A DNA stretch of 33,174 bases from Russula earlei (GCA_025769875.1 JAGFNK010000571.1:1-33174); one strand, 5' to 3'; counted from the stretch's first letter, positions 1-10,617 are shown. Made by a program: numbers and translations. Notes: a model not told the origin generated them from the letters alone.

Positions 1-37
1 AGTTAGAGATGAACTGATAAGGGGGTAATTTACAACA
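1..37 (-). mobile_element. 5' end of the 3' LTR of gypsy A (runs off the window)
   Basis: Read on the minus strand, the sequence from 37 down to 1 starts TGTTGTAAATTACCCCC and matches the first 37 bases of the LTR at 32158 with about four mismatches, two of them G-to-A changes at CpG sites (TATCGGTTCG there, TATCAGTTCA here). The adjacent bases 38-51 read on the minus strand as a purine tract around GAGGGGGGCATGA, which is the expected plus-strand primer site next to a 3' LTR. The rest of the LTR lies outside the window. Confidence 0.8.
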
Positions 38-67
38 TCATGCCCCCCTCATGCTTAGTTCTCCAAA

Positions 68-1602
68 CTAATTGGTTTCGGGGCCTGACTCACGGAGTTC
101 ATCACCTTCAACCTCTAGCCATGTGCTCTGTGATCCTGTTGCTCTAGGGCAGAAGCCTCTATAGCTTTGGTGGGTCCTCCTGAGTATGCAGTCCACTTGT
201 CCACTACAGTTAGTGTGAGGTTTGTTACAGTCCTTGTTCCAGTGACCCCTAGTGTTGCAATGTTTGCAGATGTGTTGTCGTTTCTGGAGTTGGCGATGCT
301 GTGCTTTGGTCATGCACATGGGGGTAAGAGGAGTGTTGGGAGTACTAGCATTGTCTGAGAACATCTGTGGGAAGTGAGAGGGTGATCCCATGGGGGCGTC
401 ATTTTGAGATCGGTTGATGACATGAGGAAGGTATTCAAGAGGGGGGGTCAAAGAAAGGGGAGGATGAGTGGGCAGTGGAGGAGAGGGGGGAGCAGATGGT
501 TCTTTCGACTTCTCGATTCTGTTGTAGCTCCCTGCTAGTGAGTAATATGGCCCAGTGCTACGAGTGAGGCCTCCATCGGTCATCAGATTGTCGAGTTGGT
601 GACAGACTCGGACGGAAGTGTTGTTGGCTCAGAGGCAGCTGTGAATGGTGGCGGTTTCCTTGGTGTGGGATTGAATCTCGTGGAGTCAGTCAGCAAGCTG
701 TCCTTGGAGGATGCTTAAGGCCCCTTGGATAGAGGCACGCTTGCCCTCCAAGACCTTCAACTGAAATGAGCTGACATGGAGGTGGTAAACATCAGCAAGG
801 GCACTAGGGTCATGGAGGTTTTCGAGAGCCTGAGCAATGTCAAAGTGGAAGGGGTGATCCTTGATTAAGAGGTGGAGGTCAGAGGCAGTAGCAGAGGGAT
901 GGGGGGCAGAGGTGACAGGTCGGGCGATGAGCTTTTCTCCGTAAGTGGGTTCTCCTTGACCCATAGTTCCTAGAAGCATGGGTTCGTCACTGTATAAAGC
1001 AATATGTAAGTATGGTAATAGATGTTTCTGTCCATTAACATTAATGTAAAAGGGGGGAACGTGTGTGTATGGTTCATAAACAAACCAGGGAGGGCCAGGG
1101 TGAGTGGGGTCTGCCTCAGTTGGGGTAGGCGAAGGGGTTCCTTCATGGATGGTGAGCAGGTTGAGGGTGGCAACAAGGTCCTGGAGTTTGGCCACATCTG
1201 GGATGATGAAGGTGTGCTGGTTGATGATGTGTTGTATAATTTTGGGTGAAAGGGGTTCTTGTTTGACAGTGGGGGAAGGAGTAAGGATAGGTAAGGGGGA
1301 TGAAGAGGGGACTGGGGAAGACATGGGAGTGTTGTAGGTTGAAGTAGCATGTTTGTGGTGCCAAGCTGACCATTCTGAAGGAGTGGGGGTATTTATGGAG
1401 GCTGACTGCATAACATGGTTCCAAACCAAGTCCGTAAGTACTGCCCTTTGTATGGATAAATGAAACTCTGAAAAACGGGGGTCTATCATGGGAAGTTGAA
1501 AGCCGTGGAAGTCGCCAGGGGAGAGAATTCCAGAAAAGAGTTGTTCCCTGGCAGCTATGTCAAACATGGTGTGTCCACAGTTGGGGATAGTGGGATCATT
1601 AA
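68..1602 (-). pseudogene. Gypsy A 3' module: post-chromodomain region ending in an extended zinc knuckle
   Basis: This minus-strand frame lies downstream of the integrase chromodomain. If the MITE at 1603-2155 and one TAA copy are removed, it is in the same frame as the integrase, so it is a C-terminal extension of pol of roughly 550 residues. It has Pro/Ser/Thr-rich linkers, a block at 923-985 of the form EP-x3-G-x4-G-x3-YGE-x-L-x-A, a YHL-containing helical stretch near 760-790, and a zinc region at 149-268. The zinc region has a CX2CX4HX4C knuckle followed by PHxxC, another Cys, HxSY and a final CP. The same blocks occur at the same place in gypsy B (24086-25603). The frame is broken by TGA at 686-688 and 629-631 and ends at TAG 68-70. 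CCHC knuckles normally belong to Gag and bind nucleic acid; a packaging or nucleocapsid role here is inference. Confidence 0.75.
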
Positions 1603-2158
1603 GGCCCCTTTTACCAACCGAGAATTCTTGAATCTTGAACTTGAACTTGGATTTTGGGATTTTCTGGGAGTGACAGGAATGACAGGTGTGATGTAAGTGA
1701 CATAATAAACTAATATGAGTCCATTTCATATATGAGTTATTTTCCGGTGTGATTTGCTGGGTTTACATGTGATATGTAAAATATTTTTTCTAACCCTTCC
1801 TTCCACTCCTTCCAAGTGGGGTATTGCAAGCATGTCATAAGGCAGAATATGTGTCACCAATGTGTGGGTGCACATCTTTGTGCAAATTTTGTATGTGCAG
1901 CTCTGGTGAAAATGGGGCTGCAAGCACCCAGATGTTGAGCTCGAGTTGGACTGCTCGACCCCGAGTTTGACGCTGACACATCATGTGTAACCCCAAATAT
2001 GTGAGTATGCAAATGACAACAAAAAAAAATGCATATTAATTTATTATATACATCATATCACTTAGATCACTCCTGTCACTCCTGTCACTCCTGGAAAATC
2101 CCGAAATCCAAGTTCAAGTTCAAGATTCAAGAATTCTCGGTTGGTAAAAGGGGCCTAA
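1600..2158. mobile_element. PIF/Harbinger-like MITE, copy 1, with TAA target duplication
   Basis: The element proper is 1603-2155 (553 bp). Its ends are inverted repeats starting GGCCCCTTTTACCAACCGAG, with matching bases inward for roughly 90 bp, including short GTGACAGG repeats. It is flanked on both sides by TAA (1600-1602 and 2156-2158). A 3-bp TWA target and GGCC-type termini are typical of PIF/Harbinger elements. It has no transposase frame, so it is non-autonomous. It sits in the pol extension of gypsy A, and removing it with one TAA restores a continuous frame. A longer copy occupies 13701-13811 plus 19299-19959. Confidence 0.85.
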
Positions 2159-2879
2159 CTGAATAGGAGGGAGGGTTATGTGAGTTAATTTGGGGAAGTA
2201 AGGTACATTGTTGTATCGTAAGTTCTTGGAATTGATGTTCCAAGTTGTCTAGGCTTTCATTGGAGTGATGAGATTCTGTGGGATCAGGGTTAGTGGTCAA
2301 CATAACGTGGAGCTTGGTGGGTTGTTGCAGATGAAAGATGGTGATGGTGTCCTGGGCATTTTTAAGGTTTGAAAGGGGCTCCCAGGTGTCTTCTGCCATG
2401 GAATATCCCTTCCATCGGACTCTGTACTGGAGTTGGTTTCTATGGAGATGTTGGGCAGTAATCTTTTCAACCTCATATTCTCCTGAAAGAAGGTCAGGGG
2501 GAGGTTTGGGGAAGTTAGGGCTGTGTTCAGCTGTTTCAGTGACCGGAGATAGAAGGGAGGCATGAAACACATTATGGATACTCCATTGGGGGGGAAGGCG
2601 AAGTTGGTAAGCAACATGAGATATTCTTTTGATGATGGTAAAAGGGCCGAATTGCTTAGGACGGAACTTCTGAAACTGATGGGGGGTTTTCAGGTTAGTA
2701 CCTTCTAACCAAACCTTCTGTCCTTCTTCGCAACCTTTGAACTTAGTTTCTTTGGTCAAACCCAGTCCTCCGCAACGACCTGTCCGAGGGAAATCCTGTG
2801 GAGGTGGCACTACCAGCATGGAAAGCATGCACAGGGAGAGATGTCCGGTTTCTCAGGTGGCGGCATAACCTGATTGGAG
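2156..2879 (-). pseudogene. Gypsy A integrase C-terminus with chromodomain (5' truncated)
   Basis: The minus-strand frame from about 2828 down encodes the C-terminal part of a Ty3/gypsy integrase. A block reading GQKVWLEGTNLK is followed by FGPFTIIKRIS and the IHNVFHASLLSPV motif typical of chromoviruses. A chromodomain lies at about 2334-2480 (EYEVEKI, then YRVRWKGY and EDTWEPLSNL). Chromodomains direct integration towards modified histones in this lineage. Between 2760 and 2879 the frame is scrambled but still integrase-like. The catalytic core, RT and protease are absent because the element stops at the copia 1 LTR and does not resume on its far side. Downstream the frame ran into the zinc module (68-1602) before the MITE inserted. 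Confidence 0.85.
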
Positions 2880-3405
2880 TGTTGTGATTCCCGACCACAG
2901 GGTGAGCTCGATCGCGAGCACACAAAGCCGAGTGAGGGATCCCCTCACTCAGGACATATACCCAGGACTGTTCTTAGCATCTCCGAGTTGAACTAGTTAT
3001 TTACACTCAGTTCGTACCTAGTCTAGTTAATTGACGTAGATGCTGATTGGGTTGACTGACGTTCTGTCATTTGGATACCATTCGCTTACCTCCTGCCTAC
3101 TTAAATGAGTAGATAGTTTACCCTTGCTCCTCAGTGATCACTCACGCGCGCGAGTCACTGAGGTGTGTTCCCACTTACTTATCGTTCCTTACATTCCATA
3201 AAGCTCATACTTGAATAGTACAGTCATTACATTATTCAGGTAAATATATATCCACAGTGATCGCTCATGCGCGCAAGTCACTGAGTACAGTCGTTACATT
3301 ATTCAGCGATTCTCATGTGTGTGAACGTGCAGGTCTCCTTTGATGCTGCATACACTCACCCAAAACAACCCTTCCATACCCCCAATAAACTGTTTAGTTT
3401 CTACA
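2880..3405 (+). repeat. Copia 1 5' LTR
   Basis: The LTR begins TGTTGTGATTCCC and ends CTACA. It contains two perfect or near-perfect hairpins built on CAGTGA...TCACTG (3129-3163 and 3255-3283) and a duplicated stretch GTACAGTCATTACATTATTC / GTACAGTCGTTACATTATTC (from about 3219 and 3286). An AATAAA sequence at about 3384 is a plausible polyadenylation signal close to the LTR end. Compared with the 3' LTR, CpG positions have often become TpG or CpA, for example in the second hairpin and near 3314-3345. Confidence 0.93.
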
Positions 3406-3420
3406 GGTTATGGGCCCTGA
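3406..3420 (+). promoter_or_regulatory. Copia 1 primer binding site (half-tRNA type) overlapping the gag start codon
   Basis: GGTTATGGGCCCTGA follows the LTR end immediately. It is not complementary to a tRNA 3' end. It resembles the complement of the anticodon-arm region of initiator tRNA-Met, the primer geometry known for Drosophila copia, where a cleaved 5' half-tRNA primes synthesis. The ATG at 3410 within this site is the first codon of the gag frame, so primer site and start codon overlap. The same 15 bases follow the first LTR of copia 2 at 27330. Confidence 0.8.
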
Positions 3421-4909
3421 ACCTCAATCTGCTTCAACGTCTTCTGCAGCCTCCACAGTGCCAACACCCACCCCCGGAACTTTTGATCAGCTGCCAGCAG
3501 TTATTCCCCACCTCGAGTTGAATGGATTGAACTGGGCTGTCTTTACCATGCGGTTCTGTCAAGCCATGGAAGCCACGGACCGGTGGGGGTACTATGATGG
3601 AACAAGCCCGCAACCTGCCCCAGCCAAACCTGAGACCCCGACTGTGGACAAGGACTTGGCCATGAAGGCTTGGGACCACAATGACCATATAGGGTGCTTC
3701 CTGCTCTGTCAACGTTTGCCCGACGCAGTTGCAGTACATTTAGCAAATCTCCCTACAGCACAGCAGTGTTGGGAGAAGGTCTCTCAGGAGTACCAAGTGA
3801 AGAGTGAATATGCACAAAGTGATTGCCTCCAGGCGTTCTTGGACAGTTGCTGCGCTAAAGGCGCGGATGTCTGAACCTTCCTTCAGGACCTCCACTTCAA
3901 GCGTGAAGAGCTCAGTGCATCCAGGGTCACCATTTCCGACGCTGAATACCAACGCACCATCCTCCACAGTATCCCGGACGAGTTGGTGCACTTCGCATCA
4001 GGACTAATGACAGTGGCCCAACTCACTAACAGCACCAGCAAGGTGCCCATGGACTCCCTCATTGACTCCATCTGTGAGGAGGCAGACAGAATAAAGACCT
4101 GCCGCGGGTGCAGTCACCAAGGCCAAAGCTCGGGCAAAAAGGACCAGCAACCGGACGAAGCTCTCGCTGCTCACAGGTCCAATGGCGCCAAGAAGAAGCG
4201 TCGCAAAGGGAAATGCCACAATTGTGGAAAGCAGGGACACTGGGCGCGCGAGTGCCACTCCCCAAAGAAGGAGGAGAACGCGGCAGCGCAGCCTGCATCC
4301 ACATCCACCAGCACCCCGGCACCCACTCGATCAGAGACCAGGCCTGTAGGGTCAGCAAATGCCATCATCAATGAGACAGTCGAAGCAGATGGGTTTTGGC
4401 TGGCCAAGGATGCAGAGGGCAGCGCACACACCTCCGGCACCGACCTGGACCCCTCTTTCAGCAGAGCAAATGACACAAAGCATGCACACGACATGGAGGA
4501 GATGGCCGCAGCATCAACCAGGCAATCCGCTCAGGGAGGCAAAGTCTGTGTTGAACTCTACGACTCTGGAGCGACGAAACACATCAGCCCCTACAAGGAG
4601 GACTTTACTGAATATCGACCCCTGTCCCCTCCCATAACTCTTATCACCGCAAATCAGGAGCAGTTCAAAGCAATCGGCATAGGATTGCTCACTGTGCCAG
4701 TACCTAATGCAGGAGGACAGGGCACGCTGAGGCTCCATGGAGTCCTACACACCCCACGGGTCACTTACACACTCATCTCATTAGGAGAACTGGACAGTGA
4801 AGGCTATTGTATGGAATTGTGTGATGGGCATTTGAGCATTGCCACCCTGGAAGGCGAGCGTGTGGCACGCATACCACACAGCGTGCGTGGATTATATCGC
4901 GTTGAATGA
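3410..4909 (+). pseudogene. Copia 1 Gag and protease region
   Basis: The frame opens at ATG 3410 inside the primer site. The first ~200 residues are a copia-type Gag (UBN2/DUF4219-like: LNGLNWAVFTMRF, then QCWEKVSQEY). A zinc knuckle CX2CX4HX4C lies at 4214-4255 (C-H-N-C then GKQGHWAREC). The aspartic protease active site DSGATKHIS begins at about 4562. An in-frame TGA at 3872-3874 splits Gag; the frame continues unchanged afterwards (TFLQDLHFKREELS), so this is a nonsense mutation, plausibly from CGA. The frame ends at TGA 4907-4909, beyond which the same frame carries the pre-integrase segment. Confidence 0.9.
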
Positions 4910-6250
4910 CGCACTGAGTACGCCCATGCAATCGAGCTCTCACTGATGGAGCTACACAGATGCCTAGGGCACATTGCCCCCTCCAGTGTGCGCAAATTAA
5001 TCCAAACCAGGTGCCGTCAGAGGCATTATTGTCGACCCTGCATCAAAGGAAAGCAATTGCGATGCGTGCATATACGTGCGTGCTACTCGCCTCCCTATTC
5101 TGAAAGTGCGTTGGAGCCCGCCTGCCCAACACTTCGGTGAAGAGATACACAGCGACTTGTGGGGGCCCGCGTCCATCGCAACACGTCAAGGGCGCAAGCA
5201 CTTTATCTCATTCATAGACAGTGCAACATGCTACACTATTGCCTTCCTGCTCACAAAGAAATTGGAGGCACTCGAGAAGTATAAGGCCTTTGAAGCCTGG
5301 GCGATCTCTCAGGGGCATTGCAAAGCCATCAAAGTACTTCGCTCTGATCACAGAGGCGAATACCTGAGTGGCCCCTTTGACAAACACCTGGCCGTGGCCG
5401 GCACCACACGCCGTCTCACCATGCATGACACGCCAGCAGCACAATGGCATCGTGGAGCGCCTTAACTGGATGCTGCTCGAGCGCATGTGCACGCTCTCAC
5501 ACAGAAGTGGCCTCCCCAAGTCGTTATGGGGTGAGGCACTGCGGCATGCCGTGTGGCTCAAGAACCGAACTGCCATGCACGCATTAGATGGAAAGATGCC
5601 ATATGAAGCCCTACACAACGAGCCACCAGATCTGTTTGGCCTGCACCAGTGGGGTTGCAGTGTATGGGTGCACACTGGGAAGAAAGGCTCCAAGTTGAAC
5701 CTGAGGGCATGCGAGGGCAAATGGCTTGGTGTTGACACTGACTCACATGCCCACAGGGTATACTGCCCAAAAACTCAAACAGTCAGCATTGAGCGGGACA
5801 TGTATTTTGCATCAAACGCACCGCTTGAGGGGGAGCAGCCCATCGCAGTACCGACTGCGGGAAGCAAGTGGCCTGCTGATGAGTCAGACCTACACAAGGT
5901 GCCTGAGTCACCTACCCACTCTGACCATGACTTGGAAGTGGACCCAGCCCACTCTAATACACCCCTTGTACCCAAAACGCCTGACGCACCACAAGTACCA
6001 GATCAGTATCCTCCCTCAGAAGAAGAAGTCGAGACCACCCTCAACAACGCCCCTCGGCATTCCACCCAACTACACAAGCCCTCGCACATCGTGCATGACC
6101 TCCAAGCGGGCGAGGGCATCACTTCCCCACACCAGAGCACCCTGTGCATCCCACGCGGCATCCGTTTGCCCAGACCCCTCAATGCAGAGGAAGCAGGGGG
6201 AGCATGGTCCATCGACAATGGCCTGCCCACGCTCCTCGAGGACCACATTG
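4910..6250 (+). pseudogene. Copia 1 integrase region, frameshifted
   Basis: The pre-integrase zinc segment starts with MELHRCLGHIAPSSVRKL at 4946 and is shifted after about 5010 by an extra base, so the second half of the HHCC motif (DACIRAR) appears in other frames near 5045-5085. The catalytic core follows: HSDLWGP (first Asp, about 5150), VLRSDHRGEYL (second Asp, about 5345) and, after a further one-base shift at about 5430-5445, QHNGIVERLN (Glu). The downstream GKW and YIN-like parts run to about 5850, followed by an acidic, Pro-rich linker. The enzyme would integrate the cDNA; with three frame breaks it cannot be made intact. Confidence 0.88.
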
Positions 6251-7886
6251 GCCTTGAGCTCACATTCGCAACCGCAACAGCCGACGCCAAAGCACTCAAG
6301 CCACACTCACTTGCCAAAGCCAAACACAGACCAGACTGGCCTCTCTGGGAGAAGGCCATTGAGGAAGAGCTCACAATGCTCAAAACCGTGGGCACCTGGC
6401 ACCTTGAAGAACCGCCAGCTGGAGTAAACATTATTGGCTCCAAATGGGTTTTCAAAGCCAAAAAGGATGCAGCAGGCAACATTGCGCACTACAAGGCGTG
6501 CCTCATTGCCCAAGGTTTCAGTCAGATAGGTGGTGTCAACTATGACGACACATACGCCCCGGTAGCACGCCTTGCATCGTTGTGTGCCATCATTGCTATG
6601 GCAAATTGTCTTCAGCTGGAACTCCATCAGATCGACATCAAAAGTGCCTACCTAAATGGTGTGCTCAACAACAATGAAGTGCTGTTCATGCAGCATCCTC
6701 TGGGGTACCGAGACCCGAAGGCAGGTGTGCGAGTGCTACGCCTTGTGAATACACTTACGGACTGAAACAGTCCGGCAGGAGATGGTACCAAAAACTCTCC
6801 TCCATATTCACATCCCTACAGTTCAGACAGTGCTCTGTCGATCAAGCCATCTTCTTCAAGTCCGGAGGTCACGTGCACGACATTATAGTTGTTGCCATGC
6901 ATATCGACGATTGCACAATTGCAGTGAGCAACGTGCGACTCATGAACGACCTCAAGGCCGGACTATGCAAGCACGTCAAGGTCATGGACCTCAGTGAGCT
7001 CCACTGGATGCTCGGCATCGAGGTCCAGCACGACCATGCAGGTGGCACTATTCACCTCTCCCAGCAGGCGTACATCGATGCCATTCTCCACCACTACCAC
7101 TTGGATGAGCTCAAACCACTTTCCACCCCATGGATATCCAGGTGCACCTCACCAGTGAGCAGTCCCCCTCCAGCGCAGCCGAATATGCTGCCATGCACGA
7201 TGTGCCTGTACCGAGAGGCCGTCGGCGCCCTCAATTGGGCTGCACTTTCAACACGCCCAGACATTGCATTTGCCATCGCAACTGTCACACGTTTTGCCTC
7301 AAACATGGGACCAGCACACTGGCAGGCCATCAAGTGTATCTTCTGCTACCTGGCCGGCACACGTGACCTTTGGCTCACCTATGGCGAAACCAGGCGCATC
7401 CTCGTAGGCTACGCAGACACCGATGGCAGCATGGCCGAGGATCGGCGCACCATCTCAGGCTACGCCTTCCTCATCGATGGCAGGCGCCGTTTCAGTGGTC
7501 CTCAAAGTGCCAGGAGATCATTTCGCTCTCGACCACAGAGAGTGAATACATCGCGGCCACCCACTGGAATGAAGGAAGCACTCTGGCTGTGCAGTCTTCT
7601 ATCAGAAGTCTTCGGGCCTCTCTCCAACCCTACCACCCTTTTCTCCGACAATCAATCTGCCATCGCACTTGTGCGCAATCACCAGTACCATGCCCAGGAC
7701 CAAACACATTGATGTCCGTTACCACTGGATTCGATGGGTCATCGAGCAGGGGTCCAGTGCGACTTGTATATTGTCCAACAGATGATATGCTCGCCGACTG
7801 CCCTCACCAAGGCACTTCCCTCAGTGAAGGTCAAACACTTTGCATCAGGACTCGGCCTGTTCACAAAGCGAGGGGGAGTGTTGTGA
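6251..7886 (+). pseudogene. Copia 1 reverse transcriptase and RNase H, frameshifted
   Basis: The RT begins near 6310 (WEKAIEEELTMLKTVGTWHL, then IGSKWVFKAKKD). It continues through YDDTYAPVARLASL and the HQIDIKSAYLNG palm motif to about 6750, where a frameshift moves it to another frame. The YVDD-equivalent box appears as AMHIDDCTIA (about 6893-6922). RPDIAFAI and ETRRILVGYADTDGS introduce the RNase H domain (from about 7380), which is frameshifted near 7490 and 7570. SDNQSAIALVRN and KHIDVRYHWIR mark its C-terminus. The frame ends at TGA 7884-7886, inside the first bases of the 3' LTR. Normal copia RT and RH content is present, but not in one frame. Confidence 0.9.
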
Positions 7887-8408
7887 TTCCCGACCACTGG
7901 GTGAGCTCGATCGCGAGCACATGAAGCCGAGTGAGGGATCCCCTCACTCAGGACATATACCCAGGACTGTTCTTAGCATCTCTGAGTTGAACTAGTTATT
8001 TACACTCAGTTCATACCTAGTCTAGTTAATTGATGTAGACGCTGACTGGGTCGACTGATGTTCTGTCATTTGGATACCATTCACTTACCTCCTGCCTACT
8101 TAAATGAGTAGATAGTTTACCCTTGCTCCTCAGTGATCGCTCACGCGCAGCGAGTCACTGAGGTGTGTTCCCACTTACTTATCATTCCTTACATTCCATA
8201 AAGCTCATACTTGAATAGTACGGTCATTACATTATTCAGGTAAATATATATCCACAGTGATCGCTCACGCGCGCGAGTCACTGAGTAGTACAGTCGTTAC
8301 ATTATTCAGCGATTCTCACGTGTGCGAACGTGCAGGTCTCCTTCGACGCTGCATACACTCACCCAAAACAACCCTTCCATACCCCCAATAAACTGTTTAG
8401 TTTCTACA
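7879..8408 (+). repeat. Copia 1 3' LTR
   Basis: This is a copy of 2880-3405, with the same TGTTGTGATT start and CTACA end and the same two hairpins (8128-8163, 8255-8283). It directly abuts the coding frame of the host gene at 8410. Relative to the 5' LTR it retains more CpG (for example CACGTGTGCGAACG versus CATGTGTGTGAACG), although in other places the reverse holds. Confidence 0.93.
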
Positions 8409-8409
8409 C

Positions 8410-10453
8410 TGGAGCGGGATCGACCGCGTCGAGCCGCCGCATGACGAGCGGCGCCATTCCTTGCCGGCCACCCGTCAATCTGCACCTTCCGCCGCAGAGC
8501 GCCGCGAGGCGGGGTCCGTGGCGCAAGCTCGTCCCAGAAACGCGCAGAAGAACGGGGCGGGTTCGAAAGACGTGGCTTCCGTTCCGCCGCGGCGTCCATC
8601 CGTCGATGACGGCGGCTATGATCACGCTGGGGATCACTCCCCTTCTTACTACGAGACCCAGCCTTCCTATGCGAGAAACGCAGCGGCGCACACTGCCCGT
8701 GGGGGAGGGCAGAGTCTCAGTCCGCCTCCGCCCAAGACCTCGGGGTCACCAACACCGTCGCTCCCTGCATCCGCGCGTACAACCAGGAACGATTCCTCTC
8801 AAGCTCTCATCGCGCACTCGCGTTCGCTAACTCCAGGGAGGAAACTGCGCATGATAACGCTGCTTATCGAGGATCGACGCCATGGGACCGATGAGCTGGC
8901 GGAGGTTCACGTTCCACTCAAGACCGCCGGCGAGGGCTACGTCTGGGCAGATGCGATGGATGTATGCGCTGCCTTGCAAAGCGGGCCCTCACGCATCGAC
9001 GGTGAGAATTTTGTGTGCGTCGCTAATGGTCGACGTCAATCTGATCATCGCTATTTAGGCCCTGCCAAGGTGTTCACGATGCGCGGCAAGTATCGGCAGA
9101 TATTCCTACGCGTGTCTGCAGACGGTGAAGAGACGACTCAGTCGGCCAACTTGCAGGTTGAGACAAATAAGACATTGTCAATAGTCGTAGAGGGCGTTGG
9201 TACCCTTTAGCACTCCATCATGGTCATGCACACTCACGCACTTTCTTTAATAGATCTCAGACCCTCGATTACTTATGCCCTCGTCATTCTTTAGCCCGGG
9301 TACAAGTACTCTTGCCACTCCGGGACCAGCTACCCCAGTGTTAAATAAGGCGCATCCAATCGCGCCCTTGTCTATCAATCTCGATTTAGATGGAATCCAC
9401 ACGACCTCAGGTCACAAAGAGGTGGACCCATGGTCTGGTCGCACAAGGAAACGCAAGCGGGAGGCAAGTCTAGGTCATATCCAACGATCCCCACTTGACT
9501 CTCCAGAGAGTCACAACTTCACTAGCGTCACGGACGCATCAGCCGCAACACGGCCTACGCCCACTCCACCTGAGCACTACGCACGTCCGTGGAAGTCCAA
9601 AAGGGCCGATCCTATTTCGAACCCTGACGGTGGTGGATATATGTCTGATTCACCTCCTACACCTCATCGTAGACTGAGGGCTCAACGAAGGGACCCAATC
9701 GCTTCTACATCTACACCTAGCTCGCATCACACTGGATATGAACTAGATCAGCCCTTTTCATCCGTCCCTTTGCGTCTGTCAAGTGGGAAGATGACAGCCC
9801 AGGAACAATACCAGGGTTCCGATCGTGAGCTAAGCTTGCTGCTCCAACCACCTCCGACACCCTCGGGAGGCCCCCAGCACATGCACGACAGATTGGTTTC
9901 GTTTCTCCGTGACCACTTTACGGAGGACGCCGTGCACTGGGACGAATTTGCCCGAAGTTGTGCGCACGTAGGTTTTCTGAGCAATGTGGCATTGCTTAGG
10001 GTATACTGGTTCGCGCAAGGGCGGCTGGACACCTGGGTCGGTTCGCGACTCCCGAAGCATCTTGAGCACAAGAAAGTGGAAATTGTGAGCCTCTCTTCCT
10101 TCGTGGCGCACGAAGACAAGACGTGTCGTTCGACTTGATCTGCTGTGGCGTGGTGGCTGATGTCCGATTCACAGAGACACGTCCTCGAAGCACTTGGAGT
10201 TACAGAGGACTGGTATCGGGAGTGCAACGAGACGCTTTCCCTTGCGATTGCGTATGGTGAACGAGGTGAAAGATACGAGGATCCTCGTGCCGTGGCCGCG
10301 TCTCGTGATCGCGCGCCCAAATCGCTTGAGGGTAGTTCGGAACGCCCAGGACCACCGGACCTTCTTGTGCTGCTTCGTCAGGTGCACGACGATTACTGCG
10401 AAAGGGTCCGCGGGCGCGCATCAGGCAAGGTCGAGAAAGCCGTGGACATGTAA
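8410..10453 (+). pseudogene. Unrecognised fungal protein, 5' end removed at the copia 1 LTR
   Basis: Predicted exons are 8410-9001, 9059-9199, 9261-10084 and 10175-10453, giving about 611 residues. Splice sites are GTGAGA/TTTAG, GTACCC/CAG and GTGAGC/CAG; the last intron removes an otherwise in-frame TGA. There is no in-frame ATG between the LTR and about 8850, and the frame runs straight up to the LTR, so the 5' exon and start appear lost. Residues 1-135 are disordered and Ser/Pro/Ala-rich. A compact globular block follows (RMITLLIEDRR through QSGPSRIDGPAKVF to RGKYRQIFLRV), then a Ser/Pro-rich linker with a basic RTRKRKRE stretch that could be a nuclear signal, and a helical C-terminus. I do not recognise the family. 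It could still be transcribed from the LTR with translation from a later ATG. Confidence 0.7.
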
Positions 10454-10617
10454 TAATCATCTTGCCCCAGCCGAGGTGTAGTTTACGAAGGCTGAAAGAG
10501 TTCGGTGATCGCGTCGCGTCCTCTCCTGATGAGCAATACCACCTACTAGGACGGCTTTGCTCTTTCATTGATGCTACGCTATATTGCTACATGGGTTTAA
10601 TCCGGTCAACACATTGC

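Larger units (their letters stand above)
2880..8408 (+). mobile_element. Copia 1: full-length Ty1/copia retrotransposon, inactivated
   Basis: The element has two LTRs (2880-3405, 526 bp; 7879-8408, 530 bp), a primer site directly after the first, a gag-pol region in the Ty1/copia order (Gag, protease, integrase, RT, RNase H), and a purine tract (GCGAGGGGGAG) just before the second LTR. The LTRs differ at roughly 25 sites by eye, mostly transitions at CpG. Coding is broken by one clear TGA and several frameshifts. The flanks do not look like one target: left is gypsy integrase sequence, right is a host gene. The string TGGAG occurs at 2875-2879 and 8410-8414, one base off a perfect 5-bp duplication. 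Confidence 0.93.

Noticed and set aside
8330..8830. Plus-strand frame starting inside the copia 1 LTR and fusing to host sequence
   Set aside because: It is out of frame with the spliced host gene and encodes an Arg-rich shadow of the GC-rich exon.
10136..10138. TGA as a nonsense mutation in the gene at 8410-10453
   Set aside because: A GTGAGC/CAG intron at 10085-10174 removes it in phase and keeps a sensible frame.
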